The notes: a model not told the origin generated them from the letters alone. A stretch of DNA of 64,000 nucleotides from Legionellales bacterium (GCA_027486005.1 JAIXPZ010000050.1:1-64000), one strand, 5' to 3'; numbered from the stretch's first letter, positions 26,344 to 35,678 are shown. Program-made: numbers and translations.

Positions 26344-28380
26344 GTGGTCCATGACCTAATAAAACATTTAGTTGCTTGGATTTACTTACACCCTAACTGG
26401 GCGGAGCTTGCATTATTTTTACTTTCTGCCGTCGAATCACTCGCAGTTATTGGGTTTTTCATTCCCGGCACGATTGTGATGACAGCGGTTGGTATTTTTA
26501 TTGGCGCCGGCTTACTTCCTTACTGGCCAATGGTCCTGTGCGCCGCTTCCGGCTCTCTTTTTGGTGACGCCTTAAGCTTTACCCTTGGTTATTACGTCAA
26601 AGATAACCTTAACCAAATCTGGCCTTTTCGAACACGTCATCACTGGTTAACTAAAGGGCAGCAGTTTTTTCAAAAACATGGTGGGAAAAGCATATTTTTC
26701 GCTCGTTTTATTGGCCCAATCAGAGCCCTGGCGCCTATAATTGCTGGCGCTATGCGCATGCCTGCGAGTAAATTTTACATCATTGATAGCCTCTCCGCTT
26801 TTGTATGGGGGGCTGTCTATCTTCTCCCTGGTATACTTTTGGGCGAAGCTTCGCTTCAACTCCCCCCTGATATCACAGAACATTTATTCCGCTTTGTATT
26901 CTTAACACTTATCATTCTCATTGTTGGCGCATGGATCACGCGCCTTTTGGTGTTGCATGTCAATGAAGTTATAAAAAATGCCTTATCTTGTCTCTGGACA
27001 AAAATGAAAGAATCCTCTTCGTTCACTTTTATTTGTCATCTATTTCGCCATCATGAAATCGATCATCCTCGAGGGCAGCTAGGAACATTATTTGTGTTTG
27101 TATTTGTATTCACCGCATTTATTCTATTAACTGTTACGGTTTGCACCAATAATCCTGCGCTGGCTACTTACAATCTAGAAATACATCATTATCTACAAAG
27201 TTTCCGCATGCAATGGGTAGATAACCTTATGCTTGCAGTCACCGTCCTAGGGCAAAAAGAAATTTTAGCTTTTATTGTATTGGCAGTATTTGTATGGCTG
27301 AGTTACAAGCGTTACTGGCGCGCCACTATTTTTTGGATTGGATCTTTCTTATTAGGAGCAGGAGCTGCGTACGTACTTAAAGCCGCAGTACACTTTCATA
27401 GACCCAACCAACTATTTGAAGCCATTGACGGCTTTTCTTACCCCAGCGGTCATGTTGTCTTAGTCACGATACTCTACGGTGGGCTCGCTTACTTAATGGC
27501 AAGCCATCACTCAAAAAAATATCGCTGGATCGGATATACCATTGCCAGCTTATTGATCGCTGCTGTTGCTTGCTCTAGAGCGTTTTTAGGCGTGCATTGG
27601 TTATCTGATATTGTTGGCAGCATTCTACTTGGCTGGTTAAGTTTGCTCTTTATGGCTTTCTTCTATCAACGCCATCCTAGTCAAAATATTCAAGCGAAAA
27701 AATTACTTCCTGCTATAGTTATTTTGCAGTTTATTTTTTCGTGGGCTTACCTACATCATTACTATGCGCATATGGTAAAAGATTATCAACTTTACCCTCT
27801 CGCAAAAACTCAAATCATAGAGACGAAAGCATGGTGGAAAGACGGTTACCCTGCCGTCTCAATGATGGCGAATAATCGATTTGGGACACCGAAAGAACTT
27901 CTCAATATTCAATGGGCAGGAAATGAAAAAGATATCAGCGCACTTTTAGCCGCTCAAGGTTGGAAGTCTGCTTTAGAACCTCACAATTGGGTATTAGAAA
28001 TTCAACATCCAGAAAATAAAACACCTGTGATTAATCTTGAACTTAAAACACGTTTTTTTGACGATAAAAAACCTAAACTTATTTTTTACAAACCATTAAA
28101 TATTCCTCACACTTTCATGGTGTTGCAACTTTGGGAAACGAATATTACGCTCAGCCCTTTTGCAATGGAATTATTTGCAGGAAAAATTAGTGTTAATACG
28201 GATATGAGAAAATCTCCTATTAATGTTAGGGAAGCCAAACTAATGACAGAGTTTCTACAAAGTCTGAATAACTCTGTCATGACCCGAGTCACCTTGGCTC
28301 AAACATTACCATCTTCGAAAACAGCGCCGAATGACACGTCAATTATTTTGATCCGGCCAGTAGATCTAATAAAAGAATAG
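26344..28380 (+). CDS. lssY: LssY-like DedA-PAP2 phosphatase fusion membrane protein
   Basis: Three parts in one 678-residue protein. The N-terminal DedA/SNARE-associated domain (residues about 1-200; FFIPGTIVMTAVGIFIGAG, FFARFIGPIRALAPIIAGAMRM) is a membrane transport-like module. A PAP2 lipid phosphatase follows with KAAVHFHRPNQ, YPSGHVVL and SRAFLGVHWLSD, the full KX6RP/PSGH/SRX5HX3D triad. The soluble C-terminus (NIQWAGNEKDISALLAAQGW) resembles the LssY_C domain of Legionella. It probably dephosphorylates a lipid pyrophosphate at the periplasmic face. Start: GTG at 26344, 6 nt after AGGAG; the frame is open upstream into lipB. The stop TAG is supplied by a palindromic repeat. Confidence 0.85.
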   Translation: MVHDLIKHLVAWIYLHPNWAELALFLLSAVESLAVIGFFIPGTIVMTAVGIFIGAGLLPYWPMVLCAASGSLFGDALSFTLGYYVKDNLNQIWPFRTRHHWLTKGQQFFQKHGGKSIFFARFIGPIRALAPIIAGAMRMPASKFYIIDSLSAFVWGAVYLLPGILLGEASLQLPPDITEHLFRFVFLTLIILIVGAWITRLLVLHVNEVIKNALSCLWTKMKESSSFTFICHLFRHHEIDHPRGQLGTLFVFVFVFTAFILLTVTVCTNNPALATYNLEIHHYLQSFRMQWVDNLMLAVTVLGQKEILAFIVLAVFVWLSYKRYWRATIFWIGSFLLGAGAAYVLKAAVHFHRPNQLFEAIDGFSYPSGHVVLVTILYGGLAYLMASHHSKKYRWIGYTIASLLIAAVACSRAFLGVHWLSDIVGSILLGWLSLLFMAFFYQRHPSQNIQAKKLLPAIVILQFIFSWAYLHHYYAHMVKDYQLYPLAKTQIIETKAWWKDGYPAVSMMANNRFGTPKELLNIQWAGNEKDISALLAAQGWKSALEPHNWVLEIQHPENKTPVINLELKTRFFDDKKPKLIFYKPLNIPHTFMVLQLWETNITLSPFAMELFAGKISVNTDMRKSPINVREAKLMTEFLQSLNNSVMTRVTLAQTLPSSKTAPNDTSIILIRPVDLIKE

Positions 28381-28401
28381 GCGGGCACAAAAACCCGCCT
28401 A
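28378..28401. terminator. GC-rich hairpin between lssY and the ComEA-like gene
   Basis: TAGGCGGG and CCCGCCTA form an 8-bp stem with an 8-nt loop between convergent genes. The left arm contains the lssY stop codon. The interior GCGGGCACAA resembles the GTAGGGGC-type repeats found elsewhere in the window. Confidence 0.6.
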
Positions 28402-28408
28402 CGCAATA

Positions 28409-28714
28409 TTATTTTGCATCTCCTACAGTTAGCTCTGGAGCAAGTTTCGCTGCACGTTTTTCACCAACACGTTTTACAGCAGCGATATCACTAACAGCTT
28501 TAAAATTACCATGCTCTGTTCGATACGCTACAATCGCATCTGCGGTACTTGGGCCTATGCCTGTTACACAGCTACTAATGGTCGCTGCATCTGCTGTGTT
28601 TATATTGACTGGCTTGGTGCAGGTGGTTGCTGCATCAGCCGAAAAGGATGGGAGGGTGAAAGCAATCGCCAAAGCGGCAACTGCGGCGCGAACGTAAGAT
28701 TGAGGACGCTTCAT
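28409..28714 (-). CDS. ComEA-like secreted helix-hairpin-helix protein
   Basis: A 101-residue protein with a cleavable signal peptide (MKRPQSYVRAAVAALAIAF, ending near ADA) and a tandem helix-hairpin-helix (VNINTADAATIS...GIGPSTADAIVAYR...VKRVGEKRAAKL). This is the architecture of small ComEA proteins, which bind incoming DNA in the periplasm during natural transformation. A longer frame exists upstream, but the ATG at 28714 gives a proper signal peptide. Two cysteines (TTCTKP, SSCVTG) may form a disulphide. It may work with the type IV pilus encoded at 39.5-47.5 kb. Confidence 0.85.
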   Translation of the reverse strand: MKRPQSYVRAAVAALAIAFTLPSFSADAATTCTKPVNINTADAATISSCVTGIGPSTADAIVAYRTEHGNFKAVSDIAAVKRVGEKRAAKLAPELTVGDAK

Positions 28715-28844
28715 TGGATATTTCCTTTGACTCGCGTGCTCCTCTTGGCATCTTTTTCGCGATATACGCAGGGATATTCTAATCAAGATCCGTTTTGGAA
28801 TCAAGACCGAGATTTCTCCATGTCAATCAAAAACAACCTAGATT

Positions 28845-28921
28845 TGGTGCGCCCGGAGAGATTCGAACTCCCGACCCCCTAGTTCGTAGCCAGGTACTCT
28901 ATCCAGCTGAGCTACGGGCGC
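28845..28921 (-). tRNA. tRNA-Arg (anticodon ACG)
   Basis: The minus strand folds into a full cloverleaf: acceptor GCGCCCG / CGGGCGC, anticodon loop CTACGAA (ACG) and T loop TTCGAAT, with CCA encoded. In E. coli the Arg-ACG genes follow tRNA-Ser and csrA; here hicAB lies between the two tRNAs. Confidence 0.95.
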
Positions 28922-28949
28922 ACACTTTTGACTTTCGTGATTGGCGGAG

Positions 28950-28999
28950 GTTGGCATTCTTCAAAATAACCCAGTCCAAACTGGGTGGTGAATGTCAAC
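28950..28999. repeat. Two-level palindrome upstream of tRNA-Arg
   Basis: An inner perfect hairpin (ACCCAGT / ACTGGGT, 4-nt loop, 28969-28986) is nested in outer 10-bp arms (GTTGGCATTC / GAATGTCAAC, one mismatch). It lies just upstream of tRNA-Arg. It could be a repeat element or a processing structure; no T-tract follows on either strand. Confidence 0.45.
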
Positions 29000-29152
29000 T
29001 TCAGCGACTGCGATTCTAGCAGGTTTCGATAAAAATGCTATCAGTTATTATCAGAAGTGCGCGACAATCGGGCCAGAACTTAAACGTTGCGGTAATTTTA
29101 AAAGCGTGTCCATAAAATCTCTATTTTCGTGATTTGAAGTGCATGCCATAAC

Positions 29153-29662
29153 CTATTGGTGATAAATTTCGTCAGTTTCTTCATATAAAAAAGCACTCGA
29201 CATCCTATCGCACTCTTGTTTTGATAAACCAAACTTTGCTGCCACATGCCGCCATTGTTTTACGCTCGATACCACTTCTTTAATGATAAGCAATGCCTCC
29301 TCCTTCTTTAAGCGAAATTCTTTAGCAACACGCATAGCTGTCTCTAATGAGGCAGTATTGTCATTAAAATCGATAGATGTTGTAAGAATATGCGGCGCTA
29401 TTTCAAGTGGTGTTGGGTTTATGTCATAAGCAGGAGACAATCTCCAGCCCTTATATCGTTCGTAAACAAATCCGTGATTGCGCAAATGATCGTCGGTGTT
29501 TGAAACCATAATCGTAAACACAATACGTCGCCATAAATCTTTCATGTCTTCTTCTGGGGAAGCCCCATTTTGAGCTAAAGCGTAAGCCATCTCAAGGTAG
29601 CTGTGTTGTTCGTTTAGAAGGCGACAAAACCTCATTGTCCATACCTCTTGCAATAGTACCAT
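29153..29662 (-). pseudogene. Truncated HipA kinase (C-terminal part only)
   Basis: The frame has the second half of a HipA-type kinase: SYLEMAYALAQNGASPEED, the catalytic loop SNTDDHLRNHGF and the metal site SPAYDINPTP, then a normal helical end. A typical HipA of about 400-440 residues would need some 230 more residues upstream, including the ATP-binding region; these are absent, and the first about 17 residues fit no HipA. The 5' end runs into the hicAB operator (29652-29676), so the gene was cut at the point where hicAB begins. It is unlikely to be an active kinase. Confidence 0.8.
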
Positions 29663-29676
29663 TTTATGGTACTATT
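29652..29676 (+). promoter_or_regulatory. Operator-like inverted repeat of hicAB
   Basis: AATAGTACCAT and ATGGTACTATT form a perfect 11-bp inverted repeat with a 3-bp spacer, ending 5 bp before the hicA ATG. Such palindromes are bound by HicB for autoregulation. It overlaps the start of the hipA fragment. Confidence 0.7.
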
Positions 29677-29681
29677 AATAA

Positions 29682-29936
29682 ATGAGCAAAAAGCACCAAA
29701 AAATATTAGAACAAATTTTTCAAAACCCAGTGCAATCAAGCATTGCATGGAAAGATATTGAAGCAATGCTGGTATCGCTGGGAGCTGAAATATCCGAAGG
29801 CAATGGGTCACGCGTCCGCATCGCGCTTAATGATGTACGAGCGGTTTTTCATCGCCCTCATCCGCAGAAGGAAACAGACAAAGGTGCCGTGGTTTCAATG
29901 AGACGTTTTTTAAAAGAGGCAAATATAAAATGTTAG
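29682..29936 (+). CDS. hicA: HicA-family mRNA interferase toxin
   Basis: A small (84 residues) dsRBD-like protein with the HicA pattern: WKDIEAMLVSLGAEISEGNGSRVRI, then AVFHRPHPQKETDKGAVVSMRRFL, where the His in FHRPHP is the usual catalytic position. It cleaves mRNA when free. It overlaps hicB by 7 nt. Confidence 0.9.
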   Translation: MSKKHQKILEQIFQNPVQSSIAWKDIEAMLVSLGAEISEGNGSRVRIALNDVRAVFHRPHPQKETDKGAVVSMRRFLKEANIKC

Positions 29937-30256
29937 TACATAAAGGCTATATGGGGCATGTTGAATTTGATGACGAAATGGAAATTTTCCATGGCGAAGT
30001 TATCAATACTCGTGATGTTATTACCTTCCAAGGCTCTACCGTTGAAGAAATTAAAACAGCTTTTATAGATTCTGTTGAGGATTATCTTGCTTTTTGCGCA
30101 GAACGCAACGAACAACCAGAAAAACCCTTTTCTGGAAAACTTAATTTGCGTCTTGAACCGGAATTACATCGAGAAGCCTATATGGCAGCAAAATTGAATC
30201 ATATGAGCTTGAATCAATGGATCACCGCAGCAATTAGACAACAAGCGCAGGGTTGA
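29930..30256 (+). CDS. hicB: HicB-family antitoxin
   Basis: The N-terminal half is a partial RNase-H-fold HicB domain (GHVEFDDEMEIFHGEVINTRDVITFQG, EEIKTAFIDSVEDYLAFC) and the C-terminal half a ribbon-helix-helix DNA-binding domain (KLNLRLEPELHREAYMAAKLNHMSLNQWI). It should bind HicA and the palindrome upstream of hicA. The pair lies between tRNA-Arg and tRNA-Ser. Confidence 0.9.
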   Translation: MLVHKGYMGHVEFDDEMEIFHGEVINTRDVITFQGSTVEEIKTAFIDSVEDYLAFCAERNEQPEKPFSGKLNLRLEPELHREAYMAAKLNHMSLNQWITAAIRQQAQG

Positions 30257-30678
30257 AACACTTTATCAATTCTCGATGATAATCATCGTGCTGCTAGGCA
30301 ATCTAAAAACACCTCCTAAACCAGGATCGTAGAATTGCACGTCATGACGTTATCCCTGTCACGGAATCTCCGACCAGCCGCCACCTGTTGGTTTATTGCA
30401 CAAAATACATAAGTTGATTCAACATAATTAAAACACCAATTTTAGTTTAATTTCTGGCCCGATTGCTGTGACATGCGTACCTTGACGACCGACGTTCGCA
30501 TGTAACGGAGAAACGGAGAATAAAAAGGGAGATTTTGGGGTAAAATCGGTGATTTTGTGATTCTCTAGGTACGCATGTGTCACACGACTAAAATGCGCTA
30601 AAGCCTATGAATACTGGGGTTTAGAGGGTGGTTTTGGAATTTGAAAAATCACAGCCAAAAAGTTTGAGCGCTGTAAAC
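30257..30678. other. 422-bp gap between hicB and tRNA-Ser
   Basis: No open reading frame of convincing coding character is seen. It holds a 12-bp palindrome (ACGTCATGACGT, 30339-30350) and the larger inverted-repeat element at 30468-30583. The rest is AT-rich without recognised signals. Confidence 0.5.
30468..30583. ncRNA. Stem-closed element with three GGA motifs; possible CsrA-binding RNA or small mobile element
   Basis: A 15-bp stem (GTGACATGCGTACCT at 30468-30482, partner at 30567-30583 with a 2-nt bulge) closes an 84-nt interior. Read on the plus strand, the interior has ACGGA twice and AGGGA once within about 27 nt, the ANGGA type bound by CsrA. csrA is some 320 bp away. No promoter or terminator was found, so it could also be a miniature inverted-repeat element. 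Confidence 0.3.
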
Positions 30679-30770
30679 TGGCGGAGAGAGAGGGATTCGA
30701 ACCCTCGATGGAGTATAACCCCCATACTCCCTTAGCAGGGGAGCGCCTTCAGCCACTCGGCCATCTCTCC
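30679..30770 (-). tRNA. tRNA-Ser (anticodon GCT)
   Basis: A 92-nt class II tRNA with a long variable arm; acceptor GGAGAGA / TCTCTCC, anticodon loop CTGCTAA (GCT), T loop TTCGAAT and an encoded CCA. It follows csrA on the same strand, the same order as csrA-serV in E. coli. Confidence 0.96.
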
Positions 30771-30869
30771 GAACTCTTTCGAATAACGCATACGCGATCA
30801 AAAGAGGCGCGAATTATACACCGAATGTTATACTGAAATAAAGGAGAAAATAAAAACTGAAAAATAACG

Positions 30870-30890
30870 GGGCGGCTAGTTTAACCGCCC
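30870..30890 (-). terminator. Rho-independent terminator of csrA
   Basis: On the minus strand GGGCGG and CCGCCC form a 6-bp stem with a 9-nt loop, followed by GTTATTTTT. It lies 14 bp after the csrA stop codon and before tRNA-Ser. Confidence 0.75.
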
Positions 30891-30904
30891 TCCCCAAATA
30901 GAGG

Positions 30905-31111
30905 TTATTCGCTGTCGCCAGTGACAGAGGTTTCTCCACTACCGTCTTTCTCTTGCTGAATTCGCTGATAAATTTCTTCGCGATGGACAGAAACTTCTTT
31001 AGGGGCATTAACGCCAATTCGAACTTGATTTCCCTTGACACCTAGTACTGTCACGGTAACATCGTCACCGATGATCAAACTTTCACCTACACGGCGTGTT
31101 AAAATTAACAT
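30905..31111 (-). CDS. csrA: Carbon storage regulator CsrA
   Basis: A 68-residue RNA-binding post-transcriptional regulator. The sequence [22 protein letters not shown] with L4, and the [12 protein letters not shown] segment with the R44-type arginine, are the conserved RNA-contact positions. CsrA binds GGA motifs near ribosome-binding sites; in Legionella and Coxiella it controls the switch between growth phases. Excellent RBS (AAAGGAGAGC). It is downstream of lysC and upstream of tRNA-Ser. Confidence 0.97.
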   Translation of the reverse strand: MLILTRRVGESLIIGDDVTVTVLGVKGNQVRIGVNAPKEVSVHREEIYQRIQQEKDGSGETSVTGDSE

Positions 31112-31247
31112 TACAGCTCTCCTTTTATCCTTTGTCTCTTACATTATTATTATATTTCTATGTCCCCAGGGCTGAAGACGAGAAATAGTATAGTATCTGA
31201 TTAAAAACAAGTCAAATAGTTTTTAAAATTGGTATTTTTCGCGTTAT

Positions 31248-32477
31248 TTATTCAGAGCCGCCCTGAAAAGACTCTTGAGAAAAATCCTGCAAATGGAACA
31301 AATCATGCAAGTTTTTGATGGTCCTTTTGCCTACATGATCATCAATATAAAAACTGAAACGCACTTCACTACTAGTCGTCAGCCGAACTTTCAAGCGATT
31401 ATCTGCCAACCATTCACGCACTTGAGAAAAAACTCGATCTGAAGATTGCACGCCAACACCCACCACCGAGACTTGCGCTTGATGCAAATGACATTCGATG
31501 TTTTCTAAATCCTGACCTAAATACTCTTGCAGAGCCTCCTGAATACTTGCCACATTGGCCATAGGGAGCGCAAATGAAAGCGAGGCATGATTAGTTTTAT
31601 AATGGCTACTATGGACGGTACCCATGAGCACTTTATAGCGGTTAAGCATGATTAATATAGCATGATGATGAATTTCGTCATTCGCGTACATAAGAAACAC
31701 AACCGCCTGATCGGCCTGATAAGCAATACCAGATACTGTGGGTACTTTTTTAATCCGATGCGTTACCATAGTTCCCGCTCCTTCTACAAAAGTTGATAGC
31801 ACGCGTAAATTAACGTGCATTTTACAGGCTAATTCTACCGCGCGATTATGCAATACTTGCGCACCAACACTGGCCAGCTCCAACATTGCTTCATAGGTGA
31901 TTTCATGCCACTTCACCGCATCCGGCACCAAACGCGGATCTGCCGAATAAACGCCATCTACATCGGTGAAAATCTGACACTCATCGGCATGAAGAGCAGC
32001 AGCAAGCGCCACAGCGGTTAAATCAGAGCCGCCACGGCCAAGCGTCGTGATCTCTTGATCACAAACTCCTTGAAAGCCAGCAATCACCGGAACTTCATTA
32101 TTTTCCCAACATTGTTCAATCACTTTCGTATCAATATGAACAATACGCGCATGCATATGCTGCGGTGTCGTTTGAATTTTTGCTTGCCAACCAGTTAATG
32201 AACGCGCATGAACCTTTTCCTCACGCAAGGCCATAGCCATCAATGCCATGGATTTTTGCTCGCCTGTTGCTAATAACATATCGTATTCACGTAAGTGTTC
32301 ACTAGGATGAAGTGATGCAGCTTGCTGCAGTAAAATATCCGTTTCATCGCCCATAGCAGAAACTACGACAACACAACGATGCTGTTGTGACAACAATGCG
32401 ACACGATGCGCAGCGGCACAGATTTTATCTACCGTTGCTAATGATGAACCGCCGAATTTTAGAACTAACTTACTCAT
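31248..32477 (-). CDS. lysC: Aspartokinase
   Basis: Phosphorylates aspartate, the first step to lysine, threonine, methionine and diaminopimelate. The kinase domain has KFGGSSLATV and GFQGVCDQEITTLGRGGSDLTA, and the C-terminal part has two ACT-like regulatory domains (from about residue 265). The ATG at 32477 overlaps the alaS stop (ATGA), so translation is coupled. The alaS-lysC-csrA order matches Legionella. Confidence 0.93.
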   Translation of the reverse strand: MSKLVLKFGGSSLATVDKICAAAHRVALLSQQHRCVVVVSAMGDETDILLQQAASLHPSEHLREYDMLLATGEQKSMALMAMALREEKVHARSLTGWQAKIQTTPQHMHARIVHIDTKVIEQCWENNEVPVIAGFQGVCDQEITTLGRGGSDLTAVALAAALHADECQIFTDVDGVYSADPRLVPDAVKWHEITYEAMLELASVGAQVLHNRAVELACKMHVNLRVLSTFVEGAGTMVTHRIKKVPTVSGIAYQADQAVVFLMYANDEIHHHAILIMLNRYKVLMGTVHSSHYKTNHASLSFALPMANVASIQEALQEYLGQDLENIECHLHQAQVSVVGVGVQSSDRVFSQVREWLADNRLKVRLTTSSEVRFSFYIDDHVGKRTIKNLHDLFHLQDFSQESFQGGSE

Positions 32478-35074
32478 ACTAATTTTGATCTCATCCAAGG
32501 TTCAACTAACGCTAACATGGCAGTTAATTTCTCTGGAGATTTTCCGCCGGCTTGCGCAACATCAGCGCGTCCACCGCCCTGCCCATCAATATGTGGCGCA
32601 AGATACTTCACGAGATCACCTGCTTTGATTTTTGCATGTAACTCTGGCGTCACACCGACGGCTAAACATGCGGCATCATTCGACCTAGTTCCTAACACTA
32701 TCACCGCATGATTTAATTTTGACTTCAAAAACTCAATCATACTACTTAACGCTTTTGCATCTACATTAGGAACATTAGCCACCAATAAATTAATTGCCTC
32801 TATTTGCTTCACTTGCGTCAACAAACTTTCTGCACTTTGAGCCGCTAATTTCTCTTTTAATCCATCAATCACTTTTTCTAATTCACGCTGCTTAATCGTC
32901 GCAAAATTTTTCTGTTGCTCAGCCTCTGCTTGTTCATGATAAATCGCTTGCCACGCAAGCGCTCCCGCAACCGCCTCGATACGTCGAATACCAGAAGCAA
33001 TACTGCCTTCACCAATAATTTTAAATGCGCCGATATCGCCTGTGCGTGACACGTGTGTTCCACCGCATAATTCAAATGACGTTCCCATCTTGATGGTGCG
33101 CACTTCATCACCGTATTTCTCACCGAAGAGCGCCATTGCGCCTGCCGCTTTTGCAGCATCAATCGCCATTTCTTTTGCGCACACCTCATCATTATCAACC
33201 ACATGAGCATTAACAATCTCTTCTATCTGCCGCAATTGTTCTCTAGTAATCGGCTCAAAGTGTGAAAAGTCAAAACGCAATCGATCAGGCGCCACCAATG
33301 AACCTTTTTGTTGCACGTGATTACCTAATATTTTTTGCAATGCTTCATGCAACAAGTGAGTGGCTGAGTGATGACGCATAATTTTTTTTCGTCTATCAAC
33401 ATCGAGCTCTGCCTCAACAATAACATCCAAAGCAATATCTAGGGTGCCTTGAGCGAAATAACCGTGATGTAGAATCGCCTCACCTTCGCGCGTCGTATTT
33501 TCCACTCGGAAAATAAAATCTTTTCCAGATAGTTTTCCCGTATCACCAACTTGACCACCGCCTTCGGGATAAAAAGGCGTTTCTTCCAAAACGAGGATAG
33601 AGCCAGCGCGGCTAGCGCCTACATCAGATTGTTTAATAGAGTGGGTTATCTTACAAGCCACTTTTTCTAGAGTATCACGCAAAAACTCTGTTTTTTGACC
33701 CTGTAACGCCGTCGCTAATTTTTCTTTTTCATTATAATCCACATCAAATTTCCCCGCATTTCGTGACTGCGCTTTTTGTTCCGCCATGCAGCGTTCAAAG
33801 CCAGGCAGATCCATTTCAAGACCACGCTCACGCGCGACATCAGCGGTTAAATCAACTGGAAATCCATAGGTGTCGTAAAGCTTGAAAATCACTTCGCCAG
33901 AAATAATTTTTTCACTAGAGCCAGATAAGGCCTTTTCTAATAATTTCATGCCTTGATCTAAAGTCTGGGCAAATGCGTCCTCTTCACGTCGCAATACACT
34001 TGCAACATTCGTTTGGGCCTTAACAAGATCGGGATAGGCTTCACCCATCACGTCAACTAGCGACGGGACTAATCTAGAAAAGAAATGCTGTGGCATATTC
34101 AGTTGATATCCTTGGCGAACAGCGCGTCGAATTATACGTCGCAACACATATCCACGACCTTCATTACTGGGATAAGTGCCTTGTGAAATTAAAAATGCAC
34201 TGGAACGAATATGATCGGCCATAATATTAAATCGTGCACGCTCAAAATTTAATTGCGCTGCTTGCTCTAATTTATGCTTTTCTACATAAAGTTTTTGAGC
34301 ATATTTAATGATCGGCATAAACAAATCAGTATCATAGTTATTATGCACGCCCTGCATCACTGCAGACAATCTTTCCAACCCCATGCCGGTATCAACAGAA
34401 GGCTTTGGCAGTGGCGTATCAATCCCGTCTTTGCTACGATTAAATTGCATGAAAACTAAATTCCAGATTTCAATAAAGCGATCACCGTCGGCTTCTGGTG
34501 AACCAGGGGGGCCACCAGCGACCTCTGGACCATGATCATAGAAAATCTCAGTACACGGCCCACACGGGCCGGTATCACCCATTGTCCAAAAATTATCTTT
34601 ATCACCGCAACGAATCACGCGTTCTTTAGGGACGCCGATTTTATTAACCCAAATATTTTCCGCTTCTTGATCTGAATCATGCACGGTCACCGTCAATTTT
34701 TCTTGAGGAATTTTCAATGCTTGCGTTATGAATTCCCAAGCCATTGCAATCGCATCTTCTTTAAAATAATCACCAAAACTAAAATTCCCCAACATTTCGA
34801 AAAAAGTATGATGACGCGCGGTATATCCCACATTATCTAAATCATTATGTTTGCCACCAGCACGAATACAACATTGTGCTGATGTTGCTCGTGTATAAGC
34901 GCGATGTTCAGAGCCAAGAAATACATCTTTGAATGGCACCATGCCTGCATTAGTAAATAATAACGTAGGGTCATTGCCAGGAATTAATGAACTACTAGGA
35001 ACAATCGCATGCCCTTTTGATTTAAAATAATTTAAAAATGCTTGTCGGATTTCGGTGCTGGTCATCATTTTCAT
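32474..35074 (-). CDS. alaS: Alanyl-tRNA synthetase
   Basis: A class II synthetase of 866 residues. The N-terminal catalytic domain shows ARHHTFFEMLGNFSFGDYFK and GLERLSAVMQG; the editing domain has RHHSATHLLHEAL and the CGGTH zinc motif; the C-terminal C-Ala domain ends in GGGRADVAQAGG. Any of the first Met codons (1, 3 or 4) could be the start. It follows recX by about 40 bp. Confidence 0.97.
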   Translation of the reverse strand: MKMMTSTEIRQAFLNYFKSKGHAIVPSSSLIPGNDPTLLFTNAGMVPFKDVFLGSEHRAYTRATSAQCCIRAGGKHNDLDNVGYTARHHTFFEMLGNFSFGDYFKEDAIAMAWEFITQALKIPQEKLTVTVHDSDQEAENIWVNKIGVPKERVIRCGDKDNFWTMGDTGPCGPCTEIFYDHGPEVAGGPPGSPEADGDRFIEIWNLVFMQFNRSKDGIDTPLPKPSVDTGMGLERLSAVMQGVHNNYDTDLFMPIIKYAQKLYVEKHKLEQAAQLNFERARFNIMADHIRSSAFLISQGTYPSNEGRGYVLRRIIRRAVRQGYQLNMPQHFFSRLVPSLVDVMGEAYPDLVKAQTNVASVLRREEDAFAQTLDQGMKLLEKALSGSSEKIISGEVIFKLYDTYGFPVDLTADVARERGLEMDLPGFERCMAEQKAQSRNAGKFDVDYNEKEKLATALQGQKTEFLRDTLEKVACKITHSIKQSDVGASRAGSILVLEETPFYPEGGGQVGDTGKLSGKDFIFRVENTTREGEAILHHGYFAQGTLDIALDVIVEAELDVDRRKKIMRHHSATHLLHEALQKILGNHVQQKGSLVAPDRLRFDFSHFEPITREQLRQIEEIVNAHVVDNDEVCAKEMAIDAAKAAGAMALFGEKYGDEVRTIKMGTSFELCGGTHVSRTGDIGAFKIIGEGSIASGIRRIEAVAGALAWQAIYHEQAEAEQQKNFATIKQRELEKVIDGLKEKLAAQSAESLLTQVKQIEAINLLVANVPNVDAKALSSMIEFLKSKLNHAVIVLGTRSNDAACLAVGVTPELHAKIKAGDLVKYLAPHIDGQGGGRADVAQAGGKSPEKLTAMLALVEPWMRSKLV

Positions 35075-35117
35075 GGGTTACTCTTCAATAATTAATATTT
35101 TCATAATCTATTCCAGA

Positions 35118-35663
35118 TTAATCAGTAAAGCTGCGTGGTTTTCTTGATTGACTAACAAAGTCATCCACATTATTCACTTCTAGATTATCTTCCCACATAC
35201 TAAAAACAACGCTTTGTTCAATTACAGCCTTGTTTCGTTCTAAAAATTTCACACACCGCAAATCAAATCCGCGATAGCGCATAAATTGTTGTCGTTTTAC
35301 TTTTTCTGAAAAAGTTTTTGGATCATTCTTTCCAAATTTTTTTTGATAGACACGAACTGCAGTCTCTCGCCAAATTTCATTTTCACCATCAATCGCAGCG
35401 CAGATTAATTCATCCGCAACACCGCGTTGCTGTAATTCCATTTGGATGCGCTCTGGCCCGTAACCCTTTAAACGTCGCGAGTGGACATAGGCTTCGGCAA
35501 AGCGTTCATCCGATTGCAGCTTTTTTTCTGCGAATTCATCTAATACTCGCAACACATCAGGGAGGGCATAGTCGCGCAGTAACAGCTTATGCTGTAATTC
35601 TTTACGACTATGCTCACGCAAGGCCAATAAATGCATTGCTTTATTATAGATATCTGTTGTCAT
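35118..35663 (-). CDS. recX: Regulatory protein RecX
   Basis: A small helical repeat protein that limits RecA filament growth. Family marks include ALREHSRKELQHKLLLRDY, KLQSDERFAEAYVHSRRLKGYGPERIQMEL and KKFG...KQQFMRYRGF. The ATG at 35663 is chosen; a TTG five codons upstream is formed by a palindromic repeat that lies between recA and recX. The repeat hairpin may reduce read-through from recA to recX. Confidence 0.92.
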   Translation of the reverse strand: MTTDIYNKAMHLLALREHSRKELQHKLLLRDYALPDVLRVLDEFAEKKLQSDERFAEAYVHSRRLKGYGPERIQMELQQRGVADELICAAIDGENEIWRETAVRVYQKKFGKNDPKTFSEKVKRQQFMRYRGFDLRCVKFLERNKAVIEQSVVFSMWEDNLEVNNVDDFVSQSRKPRSFTD

Positions 35664-35678
35664 ATCATCTTCAAACAA

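Noticed and set aside
30339-30350. ACGTCATGACGT palindrome as an attachment site
   Set aside because: It is short and has no matching second copy nearby, so integration at this point cannot be supported.
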